Shown: positions 17,542-26,910, counted from the stretch's first letter. The stretch: DNA of 54,006 bases from Bacteroidota bacterium (GCA_018267875.1 JAFDXP010000005.1:1-54006), one strand, 5' to 3'. The notes: generated by a model not told the origin, from the letters alone. Translations and numbers: made by a program.

Positions 17542-18283
17542 CCATTTCTTCTAAAGTCATGTCTGGCAAAACTTTACCCTTTTTGGCAGCTAAGTTCTCT
17601 ACCTCTTGAAAACGGCGAATAAATTTCTTATTGGTACGCTCTAAAGCGTTTTCAGGATCTACCCCAACAAAGCGAGCATAATTTACCAAAGCAAATAACA
17701 CATCACCCATTTCATCTTCTATTCGGTCTGTAATGCCGGTTGCTACCGCCTCATACAACTCCTCTATCTCCTCGTCAACCTTTTCTCGAACCTGCGAAAC
17801 ATGATTCCATTCAAAACCTACTTGCTTAGTTTTTTCTTGTAAACGCAATGCTTTCACGACGGCAGGCAATGATTGTGGAACGCCGCTTAAAACAGAGCGT
17901 TTTCCTTCTTTTAATTTTATTTTCTCCCAATTTTGCTTTACTTCATTATCATCAGCAACTTGAACAGTAGAATAAATATGCGGATGCCTTGCTACTAATT
18001 TGTTGCAAATGCTTTCCACCACTTCATCAAAACCAAATTGCCCTTGCTCTTTCCCAATTCTACTATAAAACAAAATGTGCAAAAGCACATCACCCAGTTC
18101 TTCTTTTATACCCTGCCAATTACTAACTGTAATGGCATCTGCTAATTCATACACTTCTTCTAACGTTTGCTGGCGTAGTGTATGAATCGTTTGTTTTTTA
18201 TCCCAAGGACAATTTTCTCTCAGTTCATCCATTATTTTTCTAAGCCGATCAATAGACTGTGCGTAAGTTGTTGTATTTGACAT
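17507..18283 (-). CDS. mazG: Nucleoside triphosphate pyrophosphohydrolase MazG
   Basis: Hydrolyses (d)NTPs to NMP and pyrophosphate and so cleans non-canonical nucleotides. 258 residues, typical of the two-domain form. The first domain carries LRENCPWDKKQT and the metal-binding EEVYELADA plus EELGDVLLHILF. The second repeats the pattern as EEIEELYEAV and IEDEMGDVLFALVN. The catalytic E/D residues are present in both. The start ATG at 18283 agrees with the usual MazG N-terminus. It is the first gene of the unit and overlaps the kinase gene by 35 bases. Confidence 0.95.
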   Translation of the reverse strand: MSNTTTYAQSIDRLRKIMDELRENCPWDKKQTIHTLRQQTLEEVYELADAITVSNWQGIKEELGDVLLHILFYSRIGKEQGQFGFDEVVESICNKLVARHPHIYSTVQVADDNEVKQNWEKIKLKEGKRSVLSGVPQSLPAVVKALRLQEKTKQVGFEWNHVSQVREKVDEEIEELYEAVATGITDRIEDEMGDVLFALVNYARFVGVDPENALERTNKKFIRRFQEVENLAAKKGKVLPDMTLEEMDALWNEVKRGE

Positions 18284-18348
18284 GGAAGTGGAATATGACG
18301 ATTTAAAGGCGACTCAACTGAAATGAACTTCATTTAAAATGGACTTAA

Positions 18349-18356
18349 CAAAGCTA
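18349..18356 (-). promoter_or_regulatory. Candidate -7 box of mazG-kinase unit
   Basis: TAGCTTTG on the minus strand fits TAnnTTTG. A TTG (CAA at 18380-18382 on plus) lies 23 bases upstream, slightly farther than usual. The leader to the mazG ATG would be about 59 bases. Confidence 0.45.
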
Positions 18357-18498
18357 ATCGGATTTGTCCGTAATTTCGACAACACACCAAAGCCTTGCCA
18401 ATCATATATTGTACCTTCGAACAAACCCTACTACATCAATAAAATAAGCTAACAGAAAACGGCAACACTATCCTAAACAATAACTAAAATTCTTTTGA

Positions 18499-19104
18499 AT
18501 GAAACAATTAATATTAATCGTATGGAGCCTTTGTTTGATAGCCCCTTCAAGCTTTGCTGCGGATAAAAAACAAAAATCAAAAACTGCTAAAACAACTCAA
18601 ACGAAAGATGATTCTACGTCCATTCACTGGCTAACAATAGATGAAGTGCAAGTAGCCATGAACAAACAGGCTAAAAAGGTTTATATGGATGTATATACAG
18701 ACTGGTGTGGATGGTGCAAAGTGATGGAAAAAAAGACTTTTAGCAATAAAGATGTGATTAAGTATATGAACAAAAATTTTTACGCTGTAAAATTCAATGC
18801 CGAAAGACAAGACACAGTCATGTTTATGGGTAAAATGTTTCCTTTCTCACCTTCACAAAGAGCCAACCAACTGGCGGTTGAATTAATGAACGGGCGCATG
18901 TCTTATCCTACGAGTATTATTCTTGAAGAAGGCTTTCAAAACCCAGTTTCTATACCGGGATACTTAGACGTAGTGATGATGGAAAAGGTATTGAAATATT
19001 TAGGAGAGAACATTTATAAAACCGTTCAATTTCCCGAATATGAAAAAGGCTTTGTGCCAACTTGGAACAATTCAAGCGTAGAGACGCCGGCTGCAGGGCA
19101 TTAG
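18499..19104 (+). CDS. Exported thioredoxin-like protein
   Basis: 201 residues with a signal peptide ending near ...SFAAD (about residue 21). A lysine/threonine-rich linker is followed by a thioredoxin fold of the thioredoxin_7/DUF255-like type. The redox pair is C70/C73 in YTDWCGWCKVMEKKTF, followed by the typical KYMNKNFYAVKFNAE strand and a cis-proline in SYPTSIIL. Probable periplasmic disulfide reductase or carrier. It stands alone, with convergent murB 13 bases after its stop, so the context gives no partner. A close -7 candidate, TACCTTCG at 18412-18419, differs from consensus at one base. Confidence 0.85.
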   Translation: MKQLILIVWSLCLIAPSSFAADKKQKSKTAKTTQTKDDSTSIHWLTIDEVQVAMNKQAKKVYMDVYTDWCGWCKVMEKKTFSNKDVIKYMNKNFYAVKFNAERQDTVMFMGKMFPFSPSQRANQLAVELMNGRMSYPTSIILEEGFQNPVSIPGYLDVVMMEKVLKYLGENIYKTVQFPEYEKGFVPTWNNSSVETPAAGH

Positions 19105-19117
19105 TTGTAGAAAGGGC

Positions 19118-20131
19118 TTACCAAATATTTACTTCCATAGAGAGGAGAATGTCAAATTTTGATTGTACGGATTCTATAATTTCAATAGCAAGATTTTGAA
19201 TTTCGCTTCCTGATGCCTTTCCATAATTTACTAAAACTAAAGCCTGCTTCACATGTACACCTGCATCATGACGACGAAAACCTTTCCAGCCGGATTGCTC
19301 AATTAACCATCCGGCCGGAACCTTTACCTGATCTGAAGCAACAGGATAAGAAGGAATATTAGGGAATTGTTCTTTTAATAAATCAAATTGCTGCTTGTTA
19401 ATTGTTGGATTTTTGAAAAAACTACCTGCATTACCAATTAAAGCAGGATCAGGCAATTTGCTTCTGCGTATTGACATAACCGCCTCTGCTACCGACTTTA
19501 TGGTTGGTGAAGAAACACCCATAGCTTCCAATTGAGTTTGAATGGCCCCATATTCAAGATGTAGATTAGGCTTTTTATTCAGCCGAAAAGTTACAGAAGT
19601 TATAAGTACTTTATCTTTCAAAAAATGCTTAAAAATGCTTTCACGGTACCCAAAATCACAATCCTCATTTCTCATCACTATAAAACGCTTTTCCGCCCAA
19701 TGCCAAGCCGTTACCTGATCTATTGTATCCCTGACCTCTACGCCATAAGCACCAATATTCTGCATGGGTGCTGCTCCTACTCTTCCGGGAATCAATGCTA
19801 AATTTTCAATGCCTGATAAATTATTAGTCAAGGCATATTCTACAAAACCATGCCAAACTTCACCTGCCATAACTTCCACCCAAACATGATTCTCATTTTC
19901 ATCTTTGATAGTTATTCCATTCAGCGAATTGTGAATCACCAAACCCGCTACAGGCTTTGTAAGCAGAACATTGCTACCTCCGCCTAAAACAACTTTTAAT
20001 TTAGGTAATTTTTCATCTGCTGCAATTTCTTGCAAAGTATCCAAGTGTTTGAGTTCCGTAAAATATTCGGCAGTGGCATCAATACCAAAACTATTGTAAG
20101 CCTTTAATGATATAGAATGTTGAATGGTCAT
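19118..20131 (-). CDS. murB: UDP-N-acetylenolpyruvoylglucosamine reductase
   Basis: Second committed step of peptidoglycan precursor synthesis, NADPH- and FAD-dependent. The start at 20131 (MTIQHSISLKAYNSFGIDA) matches the family N-terminus. A longer frame from 20176 adds 15 hydrophobic residues not typical of MurB and was not used. FAD-binding features include KVVLGGGSNVLL and GRVGAAPMQNIGAYGVEV. The catalytic serine lies in GNAGSFFKNP and the C-terminal domain ends near SMEVNIW. Length 337 aa. The neighbouring Ala-Glu epimerase on the same strand, 72 bases upstream, also serves cell-wall metabolism. Confidence 0.95.
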   Translation of the reverse strand: MTIQHSISLKAYNSFGIDATAEYFTELKHLDTLQEIAADEKLPKLKVVLGGGSNVLLTKPVAGLVIHNSLNGITIKDENENHVWVEVMAGEVWHGFVEYALTNNLSGIENLALIPGRVGAAPMQNIGAYGVEVRDTIDQVTAWHWAEKRFIVMRNEDCDFGYRESIFKHFLKDKVLITSVTFRLNKKPNLHLEYGAIQTQLEAMGVSSPTIKSVAEAVMSIRRSKLPDPALIGNAGSFFKNPTINKQQFDLLKEQFPNIPSYPVASDQVKVPAGWLIEQSGWKGFRRHDAGVHVKQALVLVNYGKASGSEIQNLAIEIIESVQSKFDILLSMEVNIW

Positions 20132-20203
20132 TAGCTGTAAAATACAATGTAGATAAACTAAAATTGAAAACGACAATGCAGAAATAAAACAAGCAGATAT
20201 TCT

Positions 20204-21235
20204 CTATCTTAAAAATTTTTCGGCTGCTAAATCAACTCCCAAACCAGTAGAATTTGACAATTGAGCATAGCCATTGGATATACTTAAACCCGTAGCAACA
20301 TCTTCTTTCAGCAAAAGAATGCCATCCATATCAGCTGCATCAACCAACGGTAAAAGATGTGCCATTGCTGCACTGCCAACTGTGCTTTCATTCATAGAAC
20401 CAATCATAACCTGCAAGTCCAATGAACGAGCTTGTTCAATCATTCGAAGTGCCGGTGTGATTCCGCCACATTTTGTAAGCTTGATATTGATACCATGAAA
20501 TGCATCTTTACATCGTACCACTTCCGTTTCTTCAACGCAACTTTCATCAGCAAAAAGAGCAATTGGTGAAATAGCCTTCAATTCTTTCATTTCATCCCAC
20601 TTTTCTTTTTTCAAAGGCTGTTCAAGCATTGTAACACCCAGGCTTTTCAGGTCATTTAAAATATGTTTTACTTCTTCAAAAGTCAGTGCTTCGTTTGCAT
20701 CCACGCGAAATGGAACATCTGTATGCTTTCTTAATTCACGAACTAAATCAAGCTGATCAACTTCGCTGATTTTCACCTTATATATAGGTGCTGGTTGCGC
20801 TAAAAGCTTTTGCACCATGATCTCCGTTTCATCAATTCCGATCGTAAAATCAGTTTGAGGAATTTTGGTGTAATCCAATCCCAGTAATTGATACAGAGGT
20901 TTCTTTTTCATTTTCGCAAACAAATCCCAACCTGCTATATCAAGGGCTGCAATGAGGAAATTATGATGCGGAATCAGATGCTCAAGAAAATGCCAAAACC
21001 GTTTAGGATCCATCAGTGCATAATGGCGAATAACGGGTGCCTTCTCTTCTAAAACTTGTATCATTTCATCCACTGATACGTTGTAATAGGAAATAGCAGG
21101 TGCTTCACCGTATCCTTTCAGTACCCCAAAACCTAATGAAACTATCAGTGTTGGTTGGTGTGTTTTGGTTCCTTTAGATGTTGTAAACGGGTAATTAAAA
21201 GCCAGTTCGAAAGGTTTGTATTGTAGTTGTAACAT
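20204..21235 (-). CDS. Dipeptide epimerase (L-Ala-D/L-Glu type), enolase superfamily
   Basis: Interconverts L-Ala-D-Glu and L-Ala-L-Glu, which lets the cell recycle or degrade murein peptides. The muconate-lactonising/mandelate-racemase fold has all metal and acid-base residues: KxK in YKVKISE, metal ligands in RVDANEA, LEQPL and ADES, and the second lysine in IKLTKCGG. The specificity loop MIGSMNEST is typical of Ala-Glu epimerases. The start was taken at MLQLQYKPFEL (21235) rather than the ATG three codons earlier. Substrate assignment is by family pattern; other dipeptides are possible. Confidence 0.85.
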   Translation of the reverse strand: MLQLQYKPFELAFNYPFTTSKGTKTHQPTLIVSLGFGVLKGYGEAPAISYYNVSVDEMIQVLEEKAPVIRHYALMDPKRFWHFLEHLIPHHNFLIAALDIAGWDLFAKMKKKPLYQLLGLDYTKIPQTDFTIGIDETEIMVQKLLAQPAPIYKVKISEVDQLDLVRELRKHTDVPFRVDANEALTFEEVKHILNDLKSLGVTMLEQPLKKEKWDEMKELKAISPIALFADESCVEETEVVRCKDAFHGINIKLTKCGGITPALRMIEQARSLDLQVMIGSMNESTVGSAAMAHLLPLVDAADMDGILLLKEDVATGLSISNGYAQLSNSTGLGVDLAAEKFLR

Positions 21236-21272
21236 GGTATGCAAGAATGATTCTAAAGCAATGAATCTGTTG

Positions 21273-21280
21273 CAAACTTA
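21273..21280 (-). promoter_or_regulatory. Candidate -7 box of the epimerase gene
   Basis: TAAGTTTG on the minus strand fits TAnnTTTG and would give a leader of about 30 bases. No clear -33 TTTG was found at the right distance. Confidence 0.4.
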
Positions 21281-21300
21281 CACCTCAATTGAAATAGGTA

Positions 21301-21993
21301 CTATTCTTTAAATTGCTTTAAGAAAAAACTTTGATCTCCTTCTTTAAGTAGTATTTCATCACCTGTTTGGCTAATTAAAAAAACACGATCTGATTTCCCA
21401 TGACAATATAATGTGCCATCCTTTAAGCGGCTAACCTTCCATGATGGTTGCCCTTGAGGATCCTTACCTCCGGATATATAGCCAACATCACCGAATTCAT
21501 CCGGCTGTGCAAAAAAAACAACTGTTTTGATTCGATTAGATAAATCCAATTCTTTAATCTTTGTTGCACTTGTTCCTTTAAAAACTTTCCATGTTCCTAC
21601 AATTGAAGATGTTTGTTGAACCGGCAAAGGTGCAGGCTCTCCAGCAAGCTTTAATACTGGAACTTCTTCAAAAGGCTCGAAGGCATATTGAGCATCTTCA
21701 TCAGACAAAACCAAATGTTTATTGGTATGTTCAACCACATGAAGGAATCGGGAGCCCATATCTAAATTGCCCTTTTCCAATTTATAAGTACCTCTGTAAA
21801 TAAATCCTCCTTTCTTAAACCAGGTATATTCATTGCCGGGAAGAAAGTTAACTTTGATTGTATCTTGAAAAGAAATGGTAGCACCACGCGGATTAGTGCG
21901 TTTTGTTTCTCGCCAATTACCAGAAAGTTTATTTTGTGCAAAGCCTATCAAAGGCGTGATTAACAGCAAAGCAAGACCCGTAGTAATTTTCAT
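21301..21993 (-). CDS. Secreted protein with two lipocalin-like halves
   Basis: 230 residues with a signal peptide (MKITTGLALLLITPLIGFAQN). Both halves open with a G-x-W motif (LSGNWRETKRTNPRG and IVGTWKVFKGTSATK). They continue with alternating strands and end in similar segments (LSDEDAQYAFEPF and LLKEGDQSFFLKQF). This suggests a tandem of small lipocalin-like barrels that may bind a hydrophobic ligand. The family call is inference from pattern; no function is known. It is divergent from the nitrilase-family gene, with overlapping promoter regions. Confidence 0.7.
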   Translation of the reverse strand: MKITTGLALLLITPLIGFAQNKLSGNWRETKRTNPRGATISFQDTIKVNFLPGNEYTWFKKGGFIYRGTYKLEKGNLDMGSRFLHVVEHTNKHLVLSDEDAQYAFEPFEEVPVLKLAGEPAPLPVQQTSSIVGTWKVFKGTSATKIKELDLSNRIKTVVFFAQPDEFGDVGYISGGKDPQGQPSWKVSRLKDGTLYCHGKSDRVFLISQTGDEILLKEGDQSFFLKQFKE

Positions 21994-22000
21994 GATACTG

Positions 22001-22008
22001 TAATTTTG
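22001..22008 (+). promoter_or_regulatory. Candidate -7 box of the nitrilase-family gene
   Basis: TAATTTTG fits TAnnTTTG, 40 bases before ATG 22049. No good -33 element is seen. Confidence 0.4.
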
Positions 22009-22041
22009 GTTTTTAAAAACAATAATAAAGAACCTTTACAT

Positions 22042-22049
22042 CAAAGTTA
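22042..22049 (-). promoter_or_regulatory. Candidate -7 box of the lipocalin-like gene
   Basis: TAACTTTG on the minus strand fits TAnnTTTG and would give a leader of about 42 bases. It touches the first base of the divergent ATG at 22049, so the two promoters interleave. Confidence 0.35.
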
Positions 22050-22837
22050 TGCCTTCTGATCAACTACGACTAACGCTCATTCAATCAAATATCATTTGGG
22101 AAAATAAAGAAGCAAATCGCCAACAGTATGAAAAGTTACTGAAAATTGTAGATGTAAAAGGGCAAATTGTTGTGCTACCCGAAATGTTTACAACCGGCTT
22201 CACTATGAACCCCAAACCCTTTGCTGAAACGATGAACGGCGAAACAGTAGATTGGATGCGAAACATAGCTAAGCAGCGGCTATGTGTGATAACCGGAAGT
22301 GTTATTATTGAAGAAAATGGACATTTTTTAAACCGAATGATTTGGATGCAACCCGATGGCAAATTAGCCATGTATGACAAACGACATTTGTTTGGTTTCG
22401 CAGGCGAGGATTCAGCCTACTTAGCCGGCGACAAGCGAGTGATAGTTAGCATAAATGGCTGGAAAATATGCTTATCTATTTGTTATGACTTGCGATTTCC
22501 TGTTTGGGTTAGAAATGCAGGAGAAGCCTATGATGTGTTATTGTATGTAGCCAATTGGCCTGAAAAACGAATTGCAGCATGGAATGCACTGTTACAAGCA
22601 CGTTCCATAGAAAATCAAAGTTTTGTAGTGGGTGTAAATCGTGTAGGAATAGATGGAAAGGGAATAAGTTATAATGGCTCCAGTCACGTATTTGACCCAT
22701 TAGGAAATGACATTTTAAAACAAGAAAACATAGGAACAGAAGGCTTTTTTCAAGTTCAATTATCTCGTGAATTGCTTGATAAAACACGATTAGAATTTCC
22801 CTTTTTAAAAGATGCCGATCGTTTTATGATTCTATAA
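22049..22837 (+). CDS. Nitrilase-superfamily amidohydrolase (omega-amidase-like)
   Basis: 262 residues of carbon-nitrogen hydrolase fold with the full triad: E45 in VLPEMFTTGF, K111 in YDKRHLFGF and C145 in LSICYDLRFP. The MFTTGF and DLRFPVW contexts are those of the YafV/omega-amidase group, which hydrolyses alpha-ketoglutaramate or alpha-ketosuccinamate and so repairs products of glutamine transamination. The cytosolic location follows from the absence of a signal peptide. The exact substrate is inferred from subgroup resemblance. The gene is divergent from a secreted-protein gene and followed after 106 bases by another. Confidence 0.88.
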   Translation: MPSDQLRLTLIQSNIIWENKEANRQQYEKLLKIVDVKGQIVVLPEMFTTGFTMNPKPFAETMNGETVDWMRNIAKQRLCVITGSVIIEENGHFLNRMIWMQPDGKLAMYDKRHLFGFAGEDSAYLAGDKRVIVSINGWKICLSICYDLRFPVWVRNAGEAYDVLLYVANWPEKRIAAWNALLQARSIENQSFVVGVNRVGIDGKGISYNGSSHVFDPLGNDILKQENIGTEGFFQVQLSRELLDKTRLEFPFLKDADRFMIL

Positions 22838-22912
22838 ATAACATTAATTGAACATCAAACTTCCGTACAAAGACTACAACTTTACTACTTTAGCATCAGC
22901 AGACAAACCATA

Positions 22913-22920
22913 TACATTTG
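22913..22920 (+). promoter_or_regulatory. Candidate -7 box of the small secreted protein gene
   Basis: TACATTTG fits TAnnTTTG exactly. A -33-like TTAG lies 19 bases upstream at 22890-22893. Transcription would start near 22927, about 17 bases before ATG 22944. This argues against a longer reading from TTG 22848. Confidence 0.5.
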
Positions 22921-22943
22921 CCAAAGCCCAAAAAATGATTTCA

Positions 22944-23597
22944 ATGAAAAAGTACATTTTCCTTCTTCTTGCCATGATCTCTTTTCAACTAAGCAGTCAA
23001 GCACAAGATTTCAAATCCATGCTTACTAAAACATGGACAACATTTGACACGGCTAACAACACTGCTACACGAACAGAAGCAAGCAACAAATTAGGACTGA
23101 TTGCCAAAAAGTGGAATGATGAATGGGCTGCACATTACTATAATGCTCTTAGCAAAATCATTTTATCTTATACTAGTAAGGAAGAGGCACTTAGAGATTC
23201 TTATATTGATGAGGCAGAAAAAGAAAGAGATGAAACAGTTCGTTTACTGGGTAAAGAAAACGATGAAACATACGTGATAGCTGCAATGATAGCCAATGCA
23301 AGATTAGCTGTGAAACCACAAAGTCGTTGGCAAACTTTTGGAAAAGTATTTGATGAAAATATTGCAAAGGCTAAAGAAATAAATCCCGAAAACCCTCGAA
23401 TCTACTATTTACAAGGTACCAGCAAACGCTACACTCCCAAAATGTTTGGTGGTGGAAAAAAGAAAGCATTGCCTTATTTCGAAAAAGCTGACACATTATT
23501 TGCCAAGCAACCTACAAATGATATTCTAACCATCACTTGGGGCAAAAGCAGTAACGACACTTTTTTAAATGAAGCAAGAACTGAGGATAAAGAATAG
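22944..23597 (+). CDS. Secreted helical protein of unknown function
   Basis: 217 residues from ATG 22944, with a signal peptide (MKKYIFLLLAMISFQLSSQAQ). The mature part is helical and TPR-like: EASNKLGLIAKKWNDEWAAH, EKERDETVRLLGKENDETYV and KAKEINPENPRIYYLQGTSK. It contains a conserved-looking MFGGGKKKALPYF segment near residue 165. Proteins of this pattern are common in Bacteroidota and uncharacterised. An in-frame ATG three codons earlier (22935) is possible. No partner gene is evident. Confidence 0.75.
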   Translation: MKKYIFLLLAMISFQLSSQAQDFKSMLTKTWTTFDTANNTATRTEASNKLGLIAKKWNDEWAAHYYNALSKIILSYTSKEEALRDSYIDEAEKERDETVRLLGKENDETYVIAAMIANARLAVKPQSRWQTFGKVFDENIAKAKEINPENPRIYYLQGTSKRYTPKMFGGGKKKALPYFEKADTLFAKQPTNDILTITWGKSSNDTFLNEARTEDKE

Positions 23598-23644
23598 GAA
23601 TCTCAACTTACCATTCCATTTTTCAAACTAAATAAAAGAGCAAA

Positions 23645-24145
23645 CTACCACTCGTAATCTGCTTCCACCTTGGCTTTCAACTTACTTACCAAAAGATAAG
23701 TGGCCGGACATTTATCCAAGTTGTTGGAAAAAGTATCATTATATGCATCAAAAGGCTTTTTGTTGTGGTGTGGAAATTCTGCACAATCTTTTGGGCGCAC
23801 CTCATAGATAGTACATTTGTTGTCCACTAAAAATTGGCAAGGCTGTAATTGATTAACCCAATCTCCTGTGTCTTCTTCTTGTTTTAACCACTTATCGGTG
23901 AATTGACGAGAAGTCATTCCCAAATGAGTAGCAATTCGATTAATATCGGTTTTAGAATAAGTGGGAGTCATTGTTTTGCAACAATTAGCACATTCCATAC
24001 AATGAACTGTTTCCCACACTTCCCTATCTGCTGCCTTCACTAATTTGGGCATATCCTCAGGCACCAATTTGTCTAATTTTTTCAGAAAAGTAGCCAGTTT
24101 ATTTTTGTTGCGTGCAGCTGTTCGGCGGAATTTTTGCAAATTCAT
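23645..24145 (-). CDS. YkgJ-family cysteine cluster protein
   Basis: 166 residues with the Zn/Fe-binding cysteine pattern of the YkgJ/CxxCxxCC family: C49, C52, C55 and C56 in VHCMECANCCKTMTP, then LQPCQFL, NKCTIYEVRPKDCAEFP and a last DKCPATY. The start at 24145 (MNLQKFRRTAARNK) is preferred, because the 18 codons upstream look non-coding. Family members are thought to bind a metal cluster; their role is not established. The gene is convergent with the preceding secreted-protein gene. Confidence 0.85.
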   Translation of the reverse strand: MNLQKFRRTAARNKNKLATFLKKLDKLVPEDMPKLVKAADREVWETVHCMECANCCKTMTPTYSKTDINRIATHLGMTSRQFTDKWLKQEEDTGDWVNQLQPCQFLVDNKCTIYEVRPKDCAEFPHHNKKPFDAYNDTFSNNLDKCPATYLLVSKLKAKVEADYEW

Positions 24146-24248
24146 AGGATGGTAAATATAGTAAGTCAAATGGTTGCTGCACAATAAAAAATTAAACATT
24201 CAGTTTATTATCTCGCCTAAAGTATAGACACCAATTGCTTTGTGGTGC

Positions 24249-24256
24249 TATATTTG
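24249..24256 (+). promoter_or_regulatory. Candidate -7 box of the DUF5686 gene
   Basis: TATATTTG fits TAnnTTTG exactly, 36 bases before ATG 24292. It excludes a start at TTG 24235. No clear -33 element was found. Confidence 0.45.
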
Positions 24257-24291
24257 TTGACGAACCCCCATTGCGCCAAGTATCCGATTGC

Positions 24292-26910
24292 ATGTTGAAG
24301 ATTGAACACCTTTTGATTTTGATTATCCTCATGATTCTTGGGCTTAATGTCTGTGCTCAATCCATAGACTCATCAAAGGTTTTAGCAGATAGCACTTCTT
24401 TCAATCAACCACGCATAAATACTCATGATTCAATATCAACCATAGAAATTGTAACAAAACAACAAAATATTGAACGAAGTTTTAACGGTGTAATTAAAGA
24501 TATAAACACTGGTGAGGGTATTCCATTTGCTACAATTTTTTTACCCGGCACAAGCCTTGGTACATCAGCCGATTTAAACGGAAATTTTTCCTTTACCGAT
24601 CCACATGGGCATGGCGATACGTTGCGAATACAAGCCGTGGGTTATACTACCCAAAATAAAAAGTTAGAAAAAGGGAAAAATGAATTTTCATTCTACATAG
24701 AATTGCTAAGAACGGACAATACACTGGAGGAATTTGTACTACGTCCTGGTGAAGATCCCGCTGTGGTTTTAATGCGTCAGATTATTGCACACAAACCCGA
24801 AAACAATCCAGACAGAACACAGAACTATGGTTATGAAATTTACAATAAACTGGAAGTAGATCTGCAACGATTATCCAAAGAACAATTTGAAAAACTGCCG
24901 ATACCATACATGCGTAAGTTCAGTTTTATTTACAAAAACATGGATAGTACTTCAGAAAAATCACCTTTTCTACCCTTCTATCTGACGGAAACCCTTTCTG
25001 ACTATTACTTTCAGCGCACACCTAAAAAAACAAGAGAATTCATCAAAGCCAGTCAGATGAAGGGTGTAAAGAACGAAAGTATCACCCAATTTATGGGCGG
25101 CATGTATCAAAACATCAATAGCTACAATAATTTCATTCCTGTTTTTGACAAACAATTTGTCAGTCCAATTTCGAATCAAGGGCTATTCTATTACAAGTAT
25201 CGAATAAAAGATACGCAGCAAGCTTATGGGCATGACATTATCTTGGTACAATTTACACCTCGCAGAAATGGTGAAAACTGTTTCTACGGCGACTTTTGGG
25301 TAGTTGACAGTGTATATGCTTTGCAACGTATCAACATGGAGGTACCCAAAGATGCCAATATCAATTGGGTAAACAGAGTGAGTCTTTATCAAGAATTTGC
25401 TCCAATAAAAGATACTTTATGGTTTTGCATAAAAGACAAATTTATAGCAGACTTTGTAGCGCCATACGGTGCAAAATTACCCGGGTTTATTGGTCGCAAA
25501 ACAACTACTTATCAAAACATCTTAGTGAATGACACTGCGATAGTCAGAGTCCTGTCTAATCCAAAAATAAAAGATGACGTAACTATTTCGGATACTTCCA
25601 GAAATAAAAGTGAAGCATTTTGGACTACTGCCCGCCATGACACACTCAACAAAAATGAACGAGCCATTTATCACATGATAGATACGCTTGAAACCTTACC
25701 ATTTTTTATCCGCTACAAGAACTTAATAAAATTCTTTACCACAGGTAAAAAAGAGTTTGGGCCTATTGAATTAGGACCTTATTGGAATGTGTATAGTAGT
25801 AATCCCATAGAGGGAAGAAGATTTAGGTTTTCAATGGGAACAACTGCCCAACTGATGAAAAATATTCATCTTGAAGGATATCTTGCTTATGGCACAAAAG
25901 ACAAAGAATGGAAGTATAAACTTTCGGGGCTTTGGCTAATCAAAAAACACCCACGAGCCAGTATTCGCGCTTCTTATGTACATGATATTGATCGGAGTAC
26001 AAGTTCGTATGACCAGGTAACTAACGACAATATTTTCAGTCGTATTTTCAGAAAGCCGGGCATACCTTGGAAAATGGCTATGGTAGATGAACTTCGAGCA
26101 GAATGGAAACATGAATACTATGGCGGCTTTAGTCATTCATTCATGGCATTACATCGTGTTTATGACCCTTATGCTCCACTGCCCGATGTAAACATATTCC
26201 ATGACGATAATGGCAAACCTACCGACCGTGTAACTAACACAGAAATAGCAGCCAAACTTCGATTTGCATACAAAGAAAAATTTCTGGATGGCAACTTCAA
26301 TAGAATTAGCCTTGGCAGCAAGTTTCCAATTATTGAAATGCGGATAGGGTTGGGATTAAGAGGCGTTTGGAATAGCGGCTATAATTATAAAAAAATATCG
26401 CTCACAATCTCAGATAAATTCAAAATAGCACCACTCGGTGAAATTCAATATGATGTTTTTGGTGGAAGAATTTTCGGAACATTACCTTATCCACTGCTTG
26501 AAATTCATCCCGGCAATGAGTTTTTCTATTTCAACAAACATTCGTTCAATATGATGAATCGTTATGAATTTGTCAGCGATCGTTATGCCGGATTGAATAT
26601 TGAACACAACATAGGAGGTGGCGTATTCAATTACATTCCTTATTTAAAAAAACTCAAGATGCGTCAATTCTGGACAGCCAAAGTGTTATATGGAAACCTT
26701 AGTGATGCCAACAAACTGCTCAACTTAAACAAAGGATATATCTTTCGCACATTGAATACAGACCCTTATATTGAATTAGGAACAGGCGTTTCAAATATTC
26801 TACAATTATTTCGTATTGACTTTGTATGGCGTGTTTCACCCAATCTATTGCCCAATGAAGGTCCGGATCGGTATTTTGGGATTTTTGGCAGTGTGCAATT
26901 CAAATTTTAA
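24292..26910 (+). CDS. DUF5686 outer-membrane protein with carboxypeptidase-regulatory-like domain
   Basis: 872 residues from ATG 24292. A signal peptide (MLKIEHLLILIILMILGL..., ending near CAQS) leads to a CarboxypepD_reg-like beta-sandwich (about 65-150: GVIKDINTGEGIPFATIFLP...NGNFSF). Then comes the DUF5686 region, beginning with the typical DPAVVLMRQIIAHKPENN. The C-terminal 300 residues alternate aromatic strands, with a final strand ending in ...FGIFGSVQFKF. This is the mark of an outer-membrane beta-barrel. The family is Bacteroidota-specific and uncharacterised; SusC-like uptake is sometimes proposed, but no plug domain is present. It is transcribed alone. Confidence 0.85.
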   Translation: MLKIEHLLILIILMILGLNVCAQSIDSSKVLADSTSFNQPRINTHDSISTIEIVTKQQNIERSFNGVIKDINTGEGIPFATIFLPGTSLGTSADLNGNFSFTDPHGHGDTLRIQAVGYTTQNKKLEKGKNEFSFYIELLRTDNTLEEFVLRPGEDPAVVLMRQIIAHKPENNPDRTQNYGYEIYNKLEVDLQRLSKEQFEKLPIPYMRKFSFIYKNMDSTSEKSPFLPFYLTETLSDYYFQRTPKKTREFIKASQMKGVKNESITQFMGGMYQNINSYNNFIPVFDKQFVSPISNQGLFYYKYRIKDTQQAYGHDIILVQFTPRRNGENCFYGDFWVVDSVYALQRINMEVPKDANINWVNRVSLYQEFAPIKDTLWFCIKDKFIADFVAPYGAKLPGFIGRKTTTYQNILVNDTAIVRVLSNPKIKDDVTISDTSRNKSEAFWTTARHDTLNKNERAIYHMIDTLETLPFFIRYKNLIKFFTTGKKEFGPIELGPYWNVYSSNPIEGRRFRFSMGTTAQLMKNIHLEGYLAYGTKDKEWKYKLSGLWLIKKHPRASIRASYVHDIDRSTSSYDQVTNDNIFSRIFRKPGIPWKMAMVDELRAEWKHEYYGGFSHSFMALHRVYDPYAPLPDVNIFHDDNGKPTDRVTNTEIAAKLRFAYKEKFLDGNFNRISLGSKFPIIEMRIGLGLRGVWNSGYNYKKISLTISDKFKIAPLGEIQYDVFGGRIFGTLPYPLLEIHPGNEFFYFNKHSFNMMNRYEFVSDRYAGLNIEHNIGGGVFNYIPYLKKLKMRQFWTAKVLYGNLSDANKLLNLNKGYIFRTLNTDPYIELGTGVSNILQLFRIDFVWRVSPNLLPNEGPDRYFGIFGSVQFKF

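Noticed and set aside
20132-20176. N-terminal extension of murB
   Set aside because: The 15 extra residues are hydrophobic and unlike MurB; the conserved sequence begins at 20131.
22848-22943. TTG-initiated extension of the small secreted protein
   Set aside because: A consensus -7 box lies inside it, and the signal peptide begins at ATG 22944.
24235-24291. TTG-initiated extension of the DUF5686 protein
   Set aside because: The TATATTTG box lies inside it, and the signal peptide begins at ATG 24292.
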